64,000 bases of DNA from Theocolax elegans (GCA_026168455.1 JANSJX010000046.1:85279-149278), one strand, 5' to 3'; shown: positions 34,331-46,438, counted from the stretch's first letter. The notes: a model not told the origin generated them from the letters alone. A program made the numbers and translations.

Positions 34331-34889
34331 TTTAGTTGATATTAATGATCAATAAGCGTTTTCATAGTATATAATAATCATATAGTGAAAAGAATTATTT
34401 TTAGAATCAGATGGTTTGTTTTTCTCATATTTATAATAATATAGAAATAAAGCATTATTGGAACTAATAATAACTTTTATTTATAGAACAGGTAGCAGTT
34501 TAATGTAAGTAAATTGTAAATGTAAGTATTGTATTTTATATAATAAATTAGTTTTTTTACGTACCTTATTGAGGAAATTCTTGCCAGATTTGCATTCTAA
34601 TTTTGTATTAGTCTTGCTACGTTTTTAAATACATTTTTGAGTATTATTGTTATCTGAACGTTACATTATAAATTACATTATTAATTATGCAGGTTATAAT
34701 GTATCTGTGTTCAAGGTATGTTTTCATTATTTTTATTGATAGTTGATACTGCATGATGTGGTTATACTTATTCATCGAAACTTAATTTAACCTTTAGGCT
34801 GCTAGCTTGGCTCAGATACAGTAATGTATATGAAGTTGCCATAGTCAAAACTGATATGTTTGTTTACTTTTTGGCATACTTGTTGCATT
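34331..34889. other. AT-rich interior of the CACTA-type element
   Basis: No coding or repeat feature is recognised. Confidence 0.45.
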
Positions 34890-36350
34890 ACTATCAATTG
34901 TGAGAAGATTTTAATACATATTTTATCGGTTTCACAGCCTAAAGCGTAAGAAAAATTTCATAAAAGTTAGTTCCCGCTCAAAGTACAAACACTGAATTTT
35001 TTAAATTTCTACCCTCTCGTTATAGGAAAGTTTAAGCGATATTATTCTTTTGACAACACAAGAGCATTGGCAGGTGACCTTGATAACCTGATACCGTTGA
35101 AAAAAAATAGTAATTCGCTTATATGATTATGCATAACATCTTATAATCTTAAATATCTGCCAAAATTTCCTAGCCAGATTGGCTCAAGTTTAATCTACCC
35201 GTGACATTCAAACTCCTGTTGACGAATTGGATTATACATATAAATTTCTCTTTTTAAAAATATTAATTTTGAAATCAAAATACCGGCAATCTAAAGGTTA
35301 AATAAGCTATGTTAAATTTTATAGGATCGTATTAATAATATTACACTATTTTGGAAACAATATCTTTTTATATTTCTATAAAAATATAATTTCTGTTATG
35401 GACGTCCTTTTTAGATTTAAATATTTATTTCAAGTTTGCCAATACTTATGAGGTACTGGACATATATATTGGTTTTCATTCACAGCCATTAAAATACAAA
35501 TATTTTTTATTTTATTGGTTTCGATTACTTGTATTTGAGGATTTGTGGCAACAATCTTCTTAATAATGAATTGTTCATTAGATATACAATGTTCTGTTAT
35601 TAGCTGCTTATACGCTGTGTACTCTTTGGAATTGTTATTGTCAATTGTGAGAAGATTTTAATATATATTTTATCGGTTTCACAGCCTAAAGCGTAAGAAA
35701 AATTTCATAAAAGTTAGTTCCCGCTCAAAGTACAAACACTGAATTTTTTAAATTTCTACCCTCTCGTTACAGGAAAGTTTAAGTGATATTATTCTTTTGA
35801 CAACACAAGAGCATTGCAGGTGACCTTGATAACCTGATACCGTTGAAAAAAAATAGTAATTCGCTTATATGATTATGCATAACATCTTATAATCTTAAAT
35901 ATTTTGAAATCAAATACCGGCAATCTAAAGGTTAAATAAGCTATGTTAAATTTTATAGGATCGTATTAATAATATTACACTATTTTGGAAACAATATCTT
36001 TTTATATTTCTATAAAAATATAATTTCTGTTGGGTTTTTATTATATCTTACAGCAACGTTAAGGTTAAAACTATTATTTTCTTTACTTATCCTATTATTT
36101 TTGGACGTCCTTTTTAGATTTAAATATTTATTTCAAGTTTGCCAATACTTATGAGGTACTGGACATATATATATTGGTTTTCATTCACAGCCATTAAAAT
36201 ACAAATATTTTTTATTTTATTGGTTTCGATTACTTGTATTTGAGGATTTGTGGCAACAATCTTCTTAATAATGAATTGTTCATTAGATATACAATGTTCT
36301 GTTTTTAGCTGCTTATACGCTGTGTACTCTTTGGAATTGTTATTGTCAAT
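34890..36350. repeat. Internal tandem duplication in the CACTA-type element
   Basis: Two blocks recur in direct order: block 1 at about 34890-35400 and 35646-36030 (the second copy lacks about 110 bp), and block 2 at about 35400-35645 and 36105-36350. Block 2 includes the 3' end of the transposase frame, so the C-terminal coding sequence exists twice, once detached. Confidence 0.75.
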
Positions 36351-37253
36351 AAGAAATTGTTGCATTTGTATAAACTCACCATTGACTGTTTGCGCATACG
36401 AATTATCTGATCGTCGATTACTTTTTTTTTGAAAATTTAAACAAACATTTATCTTTAACAATTTTTTTATAAGCTGTTACATCTTCTGCAGACAAATTTA
36501 ATTGCTGCAATACATTTTCATTTACTGGTAATGGCTTTCCAAAATATCGAAATTGTTCTGATTGCGTGCTTTTTGCAGTAATTTTGTTCTCTAAGTAATA
36601 ACAATAATCCATAACAGAAGAAAATTGTTTTAAAGCAAACGTGTTTTCTAAAATTATTATGCTTTCTTGTACTGTAAGACTTCTACAAATTTGACTAAGT
36701 ATACCTCTTGCTGCATGAACTTTTGAAACAATTTTACCATTACCAGATTCAAATGGGTAACCATAATGCACCCATAGTGGTCCCCAATTGACTACACTCT
36801 GTGCTAGGTGAGTTAATTGGTGAACATTAAAAGACATTGCGTCTACTCCGTAATAAACCTCCGTTAAAGCAACAAATTTTTTTAATAAGTAATCAGCACG
36901 CTGTAATTTCAATTGATTAATTGACTCCTTCAGCAGTAAATGATAGCCTTCCACTAATAAAACCCAATGTTGTAGAAATTTGTTAAAATTAGGTATTTCA
37001 GCAAATACTACGGTACTGTAAATTAAAAGCCAATTCACCCATTCTTTAGCCTTTCAGTAGCTGCGATCATATATTGAACGCGATAATCTAGCGAGCTGTT
37101 GTGGAACCCTGAATTGCGTAATTTGTTTATCAATATTATCCATAAAAATATTTGATATGCTGTATGGCTTGTTAGAAGTTTTATACCAGTAGTCAGCAAA
37201 TTGTTTTGATATTCCTAAATCTATACAGTGCATCACATCTCGTACGAATCCAG
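36120..37253 (-). pseudogene. CACTA/EnSpm transposase, C-terminal half
   Basis: CACTA-family transposases excise and reinsert elements after binding subterminal repeats. The minus strand reads FVRDVMHCIDLGISKQ, QQLARLSRSIYDRSY, then a TGA where relatives have Trp, then KAKEWVNWLLIYSTVV. It continues through FNVHQLTHLAQSV and NWGPLWVHYGYPFESGNGK. This order (H-C-I-D-L-G, RS..D...WKA.EW, FN.H...HL...V...GPLW....FPFE..NG) is that of the EnSpm transposase and its DUF4218-like part. A second lesion is a frameshift in a run of nine A at about 36420, after KFSKK; the frame continues as NRRSDNSYAQTVNGEF to a stop at 36120. The N-terminal half is absent, cut off at about 37255 by the right CpG-rich array. 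Confidence 0.75.
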
Positions 37254-37254
37254 G

Positions 37255-38930
37255 TTGAAATCGACGCCAATCGAGCCTGTATTCGAAATCGAGTCCACAA
37301 TCGAGGCCAATAGAACGCCAAATTGTTCCCAAAATGAAGCAACGATTGAAACCGACCTAGTTCGTCAAGGCCAATTGAGCGCAAAAGCGAGGCCGATCGA
37401 GATTTAAAATCGAGACCGACCGAGCCCAACATCGAGACTTATCGAGACGCCAATTAAGTCCTCGATCGAGGCCATCGACCTGGTAATCAAGTTGCCAATC
37501 AAGGCCAATCGATCGCGGAATCGAGGCTAATCGAGCCTGAAATCAAGGCCGAAGGCTCGAGGCCGATCGACCCCACAATCGAGATCTATCGAGTCCTCAA
37601 TCGAGACCCTGATTTAAGCCGATCAAGCCCAAAATCGAGGCCGATCCAGCTTGAAATCTAAGCAATTAGAGCACAAATTGAGACCAGTCGAGGTCGAAAT
37701 CAACGCCCATTTTGCACAAAATCAAGGTTAATCGAGCGCTAAATCAAGCCCGAAATCGATGCTAATCGATCTCGAAATCGAGGCCGATCCAGGTCGAAAT
37801 CGTGACCATTCTAGCTTGAATTCGAGGTCAATCCAGCCCAAAATTGTGGCCTACTGTGATCAAAATTGAGTCCGATATACAGCCCGAAATCGAGGCCAAT
37901 CGAGCTCGAAATCGAGACCGATCCAGCCCAAAATCGTGGCCAATCAGCTCGAAATCGATGCCGAACCAGGTCGGAATCGAGGCCATTCCAGTTTGAATTC
38001 GAGGCCGATCCATCTCGAAATCAAGTCCGATCCAGCCCGAAATCCAGAACGATCCACAGCACGAAATCGAGTCCGATCGAGTTCGAAATCGAGTCCGATC
38101 CACAGCCCGAAATCGAGGCCAATCGAGTTCGAAATCGAGTCCGAGCCACAGCCCGAAATCGAGTCCGATCGAGTTCGAAATCGAGTCCGATCCACAGCCC
38201 GAAATCGAGGCGAATCGAGCTCGAAATCGAGTCCGATCCATACCCCGAAATCGAGTCCGATCGAGTTCGAAATCGAGTCCGATCCACAGCCCGAAATCGA
38301 GGCCAATCGAGCTCGAAATCGAGTCCGATCCAGCCCGAAATCGAGGCCAATCGTACTCGAAATCGAGTCCGACCCAGCCCGAAATCGAGGCCAATCGAAT
38401 TCGAAATCGAGTCCGATCCACAGCCCGAAATCGAGGCCAATCGAGCTCGAAATCGAGGCCAATCGAGCTCGAAATCGAGTCCGACCCAGCCCGAAATCGA
38501 GGCCAATCGAGTTCGAAAACGAGTCCGATCCACAGCCCGAAATCGAGGCCAATCGAGCTCGAAATCGAGTCCGATCCATACCTCGAAATCGAGGCCAATC
38601 GAGCTCGAAATCGAGTCCGATCCAGCCCGAAATCGCGTCCGGTACACAGCCCGAAATCGAGGCCAATCGTACTCGAAATCGAGTCCGACCCAGCCCGAAA
38701 TCGAGGCCAATCGAATTCGAAATCGAGTCCGATCCACAGCCCGAAATCGAGGTCCATCGAGCTCGAAATCGCGTCCGGTCCACAGCCCGAAATTGAGGCC
38801 AATCGAGGCGGATTCAGCTCGAAATCGAGGCCAAAAATCGAGTTAAATCGAGGCAAAATCGAGTCGAATCCAGCTCGAAATCCAGCTTGCAATCGACCTT
38901 GAAATCGAGCTGGATATCCACCTCGATTTT
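37255..38930. repeat. Right subterminal CpG-rich array
   Basis: About 1.7 kb of tandem units. Between 38040 and 38800 the period is ~46 bp (CGAAATCGAGGCCAATCGAG plus CTCGAAATCGAGTCCGATCC). It is open in several frames on both strands because the units contain no stop codon. The resulting GLDFELDWPRFRA-like translations are not proteins. Confidence 0.9.
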
Positions 38931-38945
38931 TTCAACAGGGGCTCT

Positions 38946-39715
38946 GTCGAATTTGGCATCATCATTACTATATTTTCTCCTTCCGTCCTCCCCATACATA
39001 GTAAATTCAAATGCGCACTCAGGAGTTACAGATACTTTAACATGGTTTTTCACTGTATCTGTCATTCCAGTGCCTCCAAGATATCTAAAATATGCAACAT
39101 GCAGAACAAACATACATATATTGTAAATAGCTAAAACGCAATTCATTGACTAGCTCTAATAATATCTGCCGATTTTGATTATTGTTTACACAGTACTTAT
39201 ATTCTCATATCTTATTAGTTATTAATCTTTAGAGCGACGGAGAATCCCTGGACGCGTAAAAAACAACTTTTTTTGTACTTGATTTTTTTTATCTAAACAT
39301 CTTTAAATTCGTGTGTGGAATTGTCGAAGTCAAAAAACTGTTCAAACCTGTTTAAAGCTTAACTATCAACTTCAACATAATGAAAAATCAATAATTAATA
39401 TTACTAGAGTTGATATGTACAAATTATTAGTATAACTTTTATTAAGTTACCAAGTCATTTAATTTGCGTTCACTTGCTCTTTCGAATTCATGAACTTCCT
39501 CAGGTGTTTTGAATGGTAGGTATTTTGGCTTGTCTGCCTGAGGCTTTAATTGCACATCTTTTACTATTTTTGATAAACTTCTGCAAAATATATACATTCT
39601 ACGGTTAATTTGAATGATGTTTGTAACGAAAAAATATTCAAATATAAGAAATAAAACTTACTCGAAATTTCGTTTAACGTATTTTTTTAGACTACGAATT
39701 TCCCGTAAAATTTTC
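38946..39715 (-). pseudogene. DUF4806-like gene, three exons, split by the CACTA-type insertion
   Basis: Minus-strand exons with good splice sites. Exon 39715-39662 (after CGTTTCAG, donor GTAAGT) encodes a basic coiled-coil stretch, ILREIRSLKKYVKRNF. Exon 39580-39451 (after TTTTGCAG, donor GTAACT) reads LSKIVKDVQLKPQADKPKYL then PFKTPEEVHEFERASE. The first two exons join in frame. Exon 39084-38946 (after ATATTTTAG) reads YLGGTGMTDTVKNHVKVS then FEFTMYGEDGRRKYS. The pattern coiled coil, P-K-T-E-E, L-G-G and G-GK-F matches DUF4806-type proteins, which are of unknown function and abundant in insects. The third exon ends at the transposon at 38943 and resumes at 33346. The second-to-third exon phase does not match, so a short exon is missing or the gene is decayed. 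Domain naming is from memory of the pattern. Confidence 0.5.
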
Positions 39716-40337
39716 CTGAAACGTGTCCACATAAATTTATTTTTAAGTTTTATAAAATATCACCTATTTTCATTGATGTGACTCAAAAAATAGTACATTT
39801 TTTCTTAATTTGAGAAATTTTATTTTACATCTAATATAAACTGCTAATGTAACTGCTCTTTTTTATTAAACCATTCAACTAATTAAGGAAAGAGACTTGT
39901 ATTAAACATCGTTAAAAAAAGAAATAATTTAATTATAAAACCTGAATGAAACATTAGAAATGTGATGTTCAATGACTCTGACACAAGTTTTCACAAATTA
40001 AGCAGTCGTTCAGGTTTGCTTAGACAATATTCAAGTCCACCTTATTTATAATAAAATCTTATCACATTGTGACATAAATATGATGATATTTTAGTTATAA
40101 TGAACGAAACATTCATATTGTAAGAAAAAAATGAACTTTTTGCACACCTCTATATAGATGTTAATACTGCCAAATTAAATATAGAATAGAATCTATGATT
40201 TGTTTTTAAAATAATTGTACGAAATTTTTAAGCTTGTTCAATAAACTTGCTACTTTCTTTACTAACAAGGAAAGTGTCACATCTCCAAGGGGGTACCATA
40301 GTGAAAAACTATCGACGAAGCGTCGGTAATGTAGTAA
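39716..40337. other. Intergenic AT-rich sequence
   Basis: Nothing is recognised. It may include upstream introns of the minus-strand DUF4806-like gene. Confidence 0.4.
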
Positions 40338-40432
40338 GCTGTAATGTACTAGTAGCGCCATCATCCGCTGAAAAATTATATTAATTTATAACCTCACAGT
40401 AGATGGCGCCAATAGTACATTCCAGCTATCAT
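40338..40432. repeat. Imperfect palindrome next to the satellite
   Basis: AGCTGTAATGTACTAGTAGC is mirrored by GGCGCCAATAGTACATTCCAGCT in imperfect form; cores are TAGCGCCATCA and TAGATGGCGCCA. Length ~95 bp. Confidence 0.6.
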
Positions 40433-40479
40433 ATTCATTCACAAATAACCTTTGTAGATTGCATTATTTAACATAAAAT

Positions 40480-42530
40480 ATGCAGACGATGCAGGAATAT
40501 TTTAATCAAAATTTTTACAATAATCTTTTTGACAGCAATTGCTATCCACTTTTCATGCAATCGTTTTCTGCATTTTTATCCGCAGACAAAGCAGGAATTT
40601 TGAAACCAAAAATTATTACAATAATCAATTATACAACAATTGCTATACATAATTCTATGCGATCGTTTTCTGCATTTTGTTAGGCAGACGATGCACGAAT
40701 TGTTACCACAAAATTATACAATGATCATATTACAATAATCAATTTAACAACTATTGCTATACATAATTCTATGCCATCGTTTTCTGCATTTTGTTGGGCA
40801 GACGATGCACGAATTGTTACCATAAAATTATACAATGATCATTTTGACAACTACTGTTATACATTTTCAATGCAATCGTTTTCTGCATTTTTATCCGCAG
40901 ACGATGCAGGAATTTTGAAACCAAAAATTATTACAATAATCAATTATACAACAATTGCTATACATAATTCTATGCGATCGTTTTCTGCATTTTGTTAGGC
41001 AGACGATGCACGAATTGTTACCACAAAATTATACAATGATCATTTTTACAACTACTGTTATACATTTTCCATGCAATCGTTTTCTGCATTTTTATCCGCA
41101 GACGATGCAGGAATTTTGAAACCAAAATTATTACAATAATCAATTTAACAACTATTGCTATACATAATTCTATGCCATCGTTTTCTGCATTTTGTTGGGC
41201 AGACGATGCACGAATTGTTACCATAAAATTATACAATGATCATTTTGACAACTACTGTTATACATTTTCAATGCAATCGTTTTCTGCATTTTTATCCGCA
41301 GACGATGCAGGAATTTTGAAACCAAAAATTATTAGAATAATCAATTATACAACTATTGCTATACATAATTCTATGCGATCGTTTTCTGCATTTTGTTAGG
41401 CAGACGATGCACGAATTGTTACCACAAAATTATACAATGATCATTTTGACAACTATTGCTATACTTTTTCCATGCAATCGTTTTCTGCATTTTGATACGC
41501 AGACGATGCAGGAATTTTGAAACCAAAATTATTACAATAATCAATTTAACAACTATTGCTATACATAATTCTATGCCATCGTTTTCTGCATTTTGTTGGG
41601 CAGACGATGCACGAATTGTTACCATAAAATTATACAATGATCATTTTGACAACTACTGTTATACATTTTCATGCAATCGTTTTCTGCATTTTTATCCGCA
41701 GACGATGCAGGAATTTTGAAACCAAAATTATTATAATAATCAATTTAACAACTATTGCTATACATAATTCTATGCGATCGTTTTCTGCATTTTGTTAGGC
41801 AGACGATGCACGAATTGTTACCACAAAATTATACAATGATCATTTTGACAACTACTGTTATACATTTTCCATGCAATCGTTTTCTGCATTTTTATCCGCA
41901 GACGATGCAGGAATTTTGAAACCAAAATTATTACAATAATCAATTTAACAACTATTGCTATACATAATTCTATGCCATCGTTTTCTGCATTTTGTTGGGC
42001 AGACGATGCACGAATTGTTACCATAAAATTATACAATGATCATTTTGACAACTACTGTTATACATTTTCATGCAATCGTTTTCTGCATTTTTATCCGCAG
42101 ACGATGCAGGAATTTTGAAACCAAAATTATTATAATAATCAATTTAACAACTATTGCTATACATAATTCTATGCGATCGTTTTCTGCATTTTGTTAGGCA
42201 GACGATGCACGAATTGTTACCACAAAATTTCAATGCAATCGTTTTCTGCATTTTTATTCGCAGACGATGCAGGAATTTTGAAACCAAAAATTATAGAATA
42301 TACAATTATACAACTATTGCTATACATAATTCTATGCGATCGTTTTTCTGCATTTTGTTAGGCAGACGATGCACGAATTGTTACCACAAAATTATACAAT
42401 GATCATTTTGACAACTATTGCTATACTTTTTCCATGCAATCGTTTTCTGCATTTTGATACGCAGACGATGCAGGAATTTTGAAACCAAAATTATTATAAT
42501 AATCAATTTAACAACTATTACTATATATTT
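40480..42530. repeat. Satellite array, ~100-bp monomers in a 401-bp higher-order unit
   Basis: Two alternating monomer types can be read. Type A begins GCAGACGATGCAGGAATTTT and contains CTATACATAATTCTATGC. Type B begins GCAGACGATGCACGAATTGT and contains ACTACTGTTATACATTTTC. A-B dimers of ~200 bp alternate between variants (GCGATCG...GTTAGG and GCCATCG...GTTGGG), giving a 401-bp higher-order period. About 20 monomers are present. Each monomer junction has an imperfect dyad (TGCAATCGTTTTCTGC facing GCAGACGATGCA). The repeated 72-87 residue frames are not genes. Confidence 0.9.
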
Positions 42531-43890
42531 TTTTTTAGTAAAACGTTTTTGACTGAATTACTACACTTTTTATGCATTCGTTTTCTGCATCTGATATGCT
42601 GTTCAATGAATCATTCTATGAATTACCTTATTTTACCCAAATCTACTTAATAAAAATTTATGTTGGCATCGTAGCTAAGCGCTAGCTGGTGTTGACATGG
42701 GCATCGCAAACAGTAGTTAGATGCAGGAATAGTTGGCTAGTAGACAGCAGATAAATAAAGGATCCATTGTCATCGCAGTCTGCATTTAGTGGAAGATTCT
42801 ATGAATGTTATACTAAACGTTAATCCTAATCCGGCCACTGACAGAGATGTACAAATGCACTTAGACATTAACCTGGAAGTACCTAAAAAGTTTTTTTACA
42901 TAAACTAATCATTCACACATATAAAAGGAAACCGATGCAATAATTGAAGAGTAAGAACAGTAACCTAATCTACAAACGCAACTCTCATAATTACGGTCAA
43001 TCGGTTAATTTTTCACTCACAAGATAGTCCTACATCCTTCACACATAATTTGATTGTACTTCTTCAGGTAGAGAATAAGATCTGCATAATGGTTTGGCGT
43101 TGGGTATTATTACTAAAGACAATAATATGTAGGCAATCAAACATAACCTTTATTACGCGTATGCAAGGAGTACCTGAAATTTCTCGTATATGAACTGCTT
43201 AATTACTAATATAGACAAAAGCCGTTGCATTAATTGAAGTACTTGGGTTTGGTAGATGATTAGTGGACGTAAATATGGACAGTAACCAACTCACAGGTAG
43301 AGATCCTATGGCTACTGTAACCAGCAGTTAGATGAAGATTCCATTCCTATTATAGACAGCTGTTCGAGGTCCAATTGGCAATTGTATTCAGTATTAGCTA
43401 GAGGATACAATGACATCATAGGTCTACTGTTAATTCGAAAATTTCATGGCTGTCGTAGCTATCTATTAGTAACAGGAGGTTACATGGATTAAGAAAGACC
43501 AAATGAATTTCAATCCGGATCCAACTACTGACAGGGATGTACAAATGCACTTTGACGCCAACCTGGTAGTACCTGAAAAGGTTTTTTACATGAACTAAAC
43601 ATTCATACAAATAAGAAATGATCAATGCAATAATTGAAGAGAAAAACAGCAACCTAACCTATAAACACAACTCTCATAAATACGGTCAATCAGTTAATTT
43701 CTCATCTACAAGATAGCCCGACATCCATCACACATGATTTGTTTGCAGTTCCTTGGGTATCAAACATAACCTTTAAGTCGGACGCCATCAAACACTGGAT
43801 AGCTGGGTATTTATCTTATACAAGAGTAATTGTATGAACTCGGCAACATTGATGTAGTCAGAAAAATCAACATCCAGTATTTCAAAATTT
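42531..43890. repeat. Diverged ~260-bp direct repeat pair
   Basis: The block at about 42815-43075 (containing CAGAGATGTACAAATGCAC and AATAATTGAAGAG) recurs at about 43510-43755 with many substitutions. The sequence between has no recognised gene. Probably an old duplicated repeat. Confidence 0.6.
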
Positions 43891-44230
43891 TCACCATATA
43901 CCACAATGCTCACGAAAAAACACAACAATGTTTACAAGCCGTTTTGTTATCCAGCTGAAACGGTCCCGGGCGACGTGAACCTCACTAGTATCGACGCGGG
44001 AAGCACAACTGCGCATGCGCGCACGGACTCTAGTCGAACGAGAGACCGACGCAACCCGTTCTATCGTCACTCGCGACTTGATAAAAGGCCGTGATTTCTT
44101 ATTAATTTTTACTAATTTGTATAGCATCTGTTAATGCATAGCAATCTACTACATAACTATCACAATTAATTAAAAACTATTATTATCAAATAATTTAAAC
44201 AATACGAGACATTTTTTAAATTATGTGATA
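43891..44230. other. GC-richer segment, nothing recognised
   Basis: A CpG-containing stretch at about 43955-44095 lies in AT-rich sequence and includes TGCGCATGCGCGC. The overlapping frames on both strands show no family resemblance. A similar GCGCATGCGC block is at 45535-45560. Confidence 0.35.
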
Positions 44231-45445
44231 TTCAACCTCACATAACGACGAATATAGCCTACGCGGCCGGCTAACTCGATGACTCGACGCGCGAGCCGGC
44301 CGCCTAGGCCTCTGACTGACAATTTTTCACTCCTTTAAACGACCTTGATTTTTGTTTGTCACTTTACGAATATATCTAAAGTTTATAGATGTGTAGTTAT
44401 GTACAAACAATAACCAGGTATAATTATTACTTTCTTTAAATAAACAATATAAATATTATTTGTAATTTTTCACTCATTGTAACGGCTTTTGATTATTCAT
44501 TTTCTTCTTCATTTTAACAAATATATATTTATTATATATTTTCTTCTTCATTTTAACAAATAGATATTTAATCTATATATATCTGGTTTTGTATTAATAA
44601 GATAACCAAATATAATTAATATTTTTTTTATTAAATAAACAATATAAATATTTTTGGCAATTTTCACTTTATGAATAAATAAATATTTTTATGAATAAAT
44701 AATATTTATCAGTAAATAATAAATATAAATGATTTTTATAATTTGTCAATTTATAGAAAAACCCATTGCTACTTTGTTCAGTCAATCGACAGATATTTTA
44801 AATCGAGTTAATCCCCCCCGAAAAAATGATTTCTGGCTTTACACACCGCCGAACATAGCCTACGCGGCCGGCTAACTCAACGACTCGACGCGCGAGCCGG
44901 CCGCCTAGGCCTCCAGCAGACAATATTTGCTTTTTTAAACGTACTTGATTTTTGTTTGTCAATTTACGAGTTAATCTAAAGCCCATGAATGTGTGCTGAT
45001 GCAGAAACAATAAACATATATAATTATTATTTTTATTAAATAAACGAGAGTAATATTATTTGTAATTTTTCGCATTTTAAAACGGATTTAATAATTATTT
45101 TTTGTTTTCGTTTTTAAAAATGTATCTAAAGTCTATAGATATCTGGTTATTAAATAAACAATCCAAAGATTTTGGTCATTTTCGCTTTTTGAAATGCCTT
45201 TATTTATTCTTTATTTTTTTGTTTCAACTAATATAATTACTTATTCAATTATGAATAAATAATATTTATCAGTAAATAATAAATATAGATAATATTTATA
45301 ATTTGTCAATATATATATAAAAACCCATTCCTACTTTTTTAGTCAATCGACAGATATGTAAATCGAGTTAATCCCTCCCGAAAAATGATTTCTAGCCTTA
45401 CACACCGACGAATATAGCCTACGCGGCGTAGGGCTACAGCTGACT
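44231..45445. repeat. Tandem ~560-610-bp repeats with a GC-rich palindrome (2 copies plus partial third)
   Basis: The phrase AATATAGCCTACGCGGC (or a one-base variant) occurs at about 44250, 44852 and 45412. In the first two copies it is followed by a palindrome-rich block, GCCGGCTAACT...GAGCCGGCCGCC. Between copies is shared AT-rich sequence, including CAGTCAATCGACAGATAT and AAATGATTTCT. The third copy diverges after the first 20 bp. Small frames here are not genes. Confidence 0.75.
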
Positions 45446-45559
45446 ATTTTACGTGTTTTCTGTACCGAGCAAACTTGGTAATTCTGCAACGGCACACGAG
45501 CCGCGAGAAGTTCGTCACTAGTTATCCAAAAATTGCGCATGCGCATGCGCGTACGTATG

Positions 45560-45610
45560 CTGGTATAGCGAGAGAGAGAGAGAGAGAGATTGATTGATTG
45601 ATTGATTGAT
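45560..45610. repeat. (GA)n and (GATT)n at the 3' end of the minus-strand LINE
   Basis: GAGAGAGAGAGAGAGAGAG is followed by about five to six GATT units. On the minus strand this reads LINE 3' end, (ATCA)n, (CT)n. Confidence 0.9.
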
Positions 45611-46438
45611 ACTTTTATTCGGTATTTTTAGGGGAAACCCCCGTATACACAATAGTTAAATAAGTTTCACAACGCAATAAACAATAGAAAATAAAATCGG
45701 AATACAAAGATTGGTATAAAAAATATAACAAATCTGTATAATACAATAAATAAAATAAAACAACAATAAAATAAAATAACAACTAACTGTATAACAACAA
45801 TAAAATAAAACTGGCAAATAAAATATAAAATAAAACAAAGTATATGATGTAATTAATAAAATTAATATATAAAATGATAAAAATAAGATGAAAAAAAAGA
45901 TGAATATAATACAAGTAAAAATATATATGTCGTCGAGAGATAAAACGTAAAATAACAAAAAATAAATAAATATGTATAAAATATGTATAAAACAGCGCAC
46001 GCAGAGGTAAAAAACAAAATAGGAAATAAATAAATAAATACATAAAAGCCGCAGTACAGTGAATCATGACTAGATAAGTGATTAAGTAAAGCCTAAAGAT
46101 CGGGCAAAGGAGGGCACTCTAAACTAGGGCTCTTACTTTTACGAAGCTTCGTCTCTTCGAAACTTCGAAGTATTCGAAGAAACGAAGACGACTTCGGGTT
46201 TCCGAAGAATCGAAGGATCCGAAAGATCGAAGTTTCGAAGCCTTCAAAATATTAACTTTTTAAAAAGTTGATAACAAAAATAAATATTTTATGAATGTAA
46301 TAGTGCAAAACAAGATTTTATAAGATAATTTAAATTTTAACGAAAAATTACATTATAAATTATATAAATAATACCTTAATAATCAAAGGTTTAATACCTT
46401 TTTAAACCACAAATAATATAAAAATAACATCTTAAATA

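Larger units (their letters stand above)
33349..38943. mobile_element. CACTA/EnSpm-type transposon, defective, with subterminal arrays
   Basis: The termini are AGCCCCTGTTGAAAAAATCG and its complement, extending as inverted repeats through GAGGTGGATATCCAGCTCG. CT flanks both ends (33347-33348 and 38944-38945), a 2-bp duplication. Both subterminal regions are arrays of short CpG-rich units (TCGATTTCGAGC and complement), 33360-34330 and 37255-38930, in opposite orientation. The interior carries a minus-strand CACTA-type transposase C-terminal half. Inverted subterminal repeats and short duplications are typical of CACTA elements. The transposase N-terminus is missing at the array boundary, so the copy is not autonomous. 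Confidence 0.7.

Noticed and set aside
37828..38892. Frames of 238-354 residues on both strands with GLDFELDWPRFRA-like repeats
   Set aside because: Artefact of stop-free tandem units in the CACTA-type subterminal array; overlapping frames are open on both strands.
40480..42402. Repeated 67-87 residue frames on both strands
   Set aside because: They are the satellite monomers read through; the same peptide recurs with the 401-bp period.
40480..42530. CRISPR-like regular repeats
   Set aside because: Monomers of ~100 bp with no unique spacers and no cas genes; eukaryotic satellite.
45656..46067. Two overlapping minus-strand frames rich in Phe/Ile/Tyr (membrane-like)
   Set aside because: They lie in the AT-rich LINE 3' UTR; low complexity, no family match.
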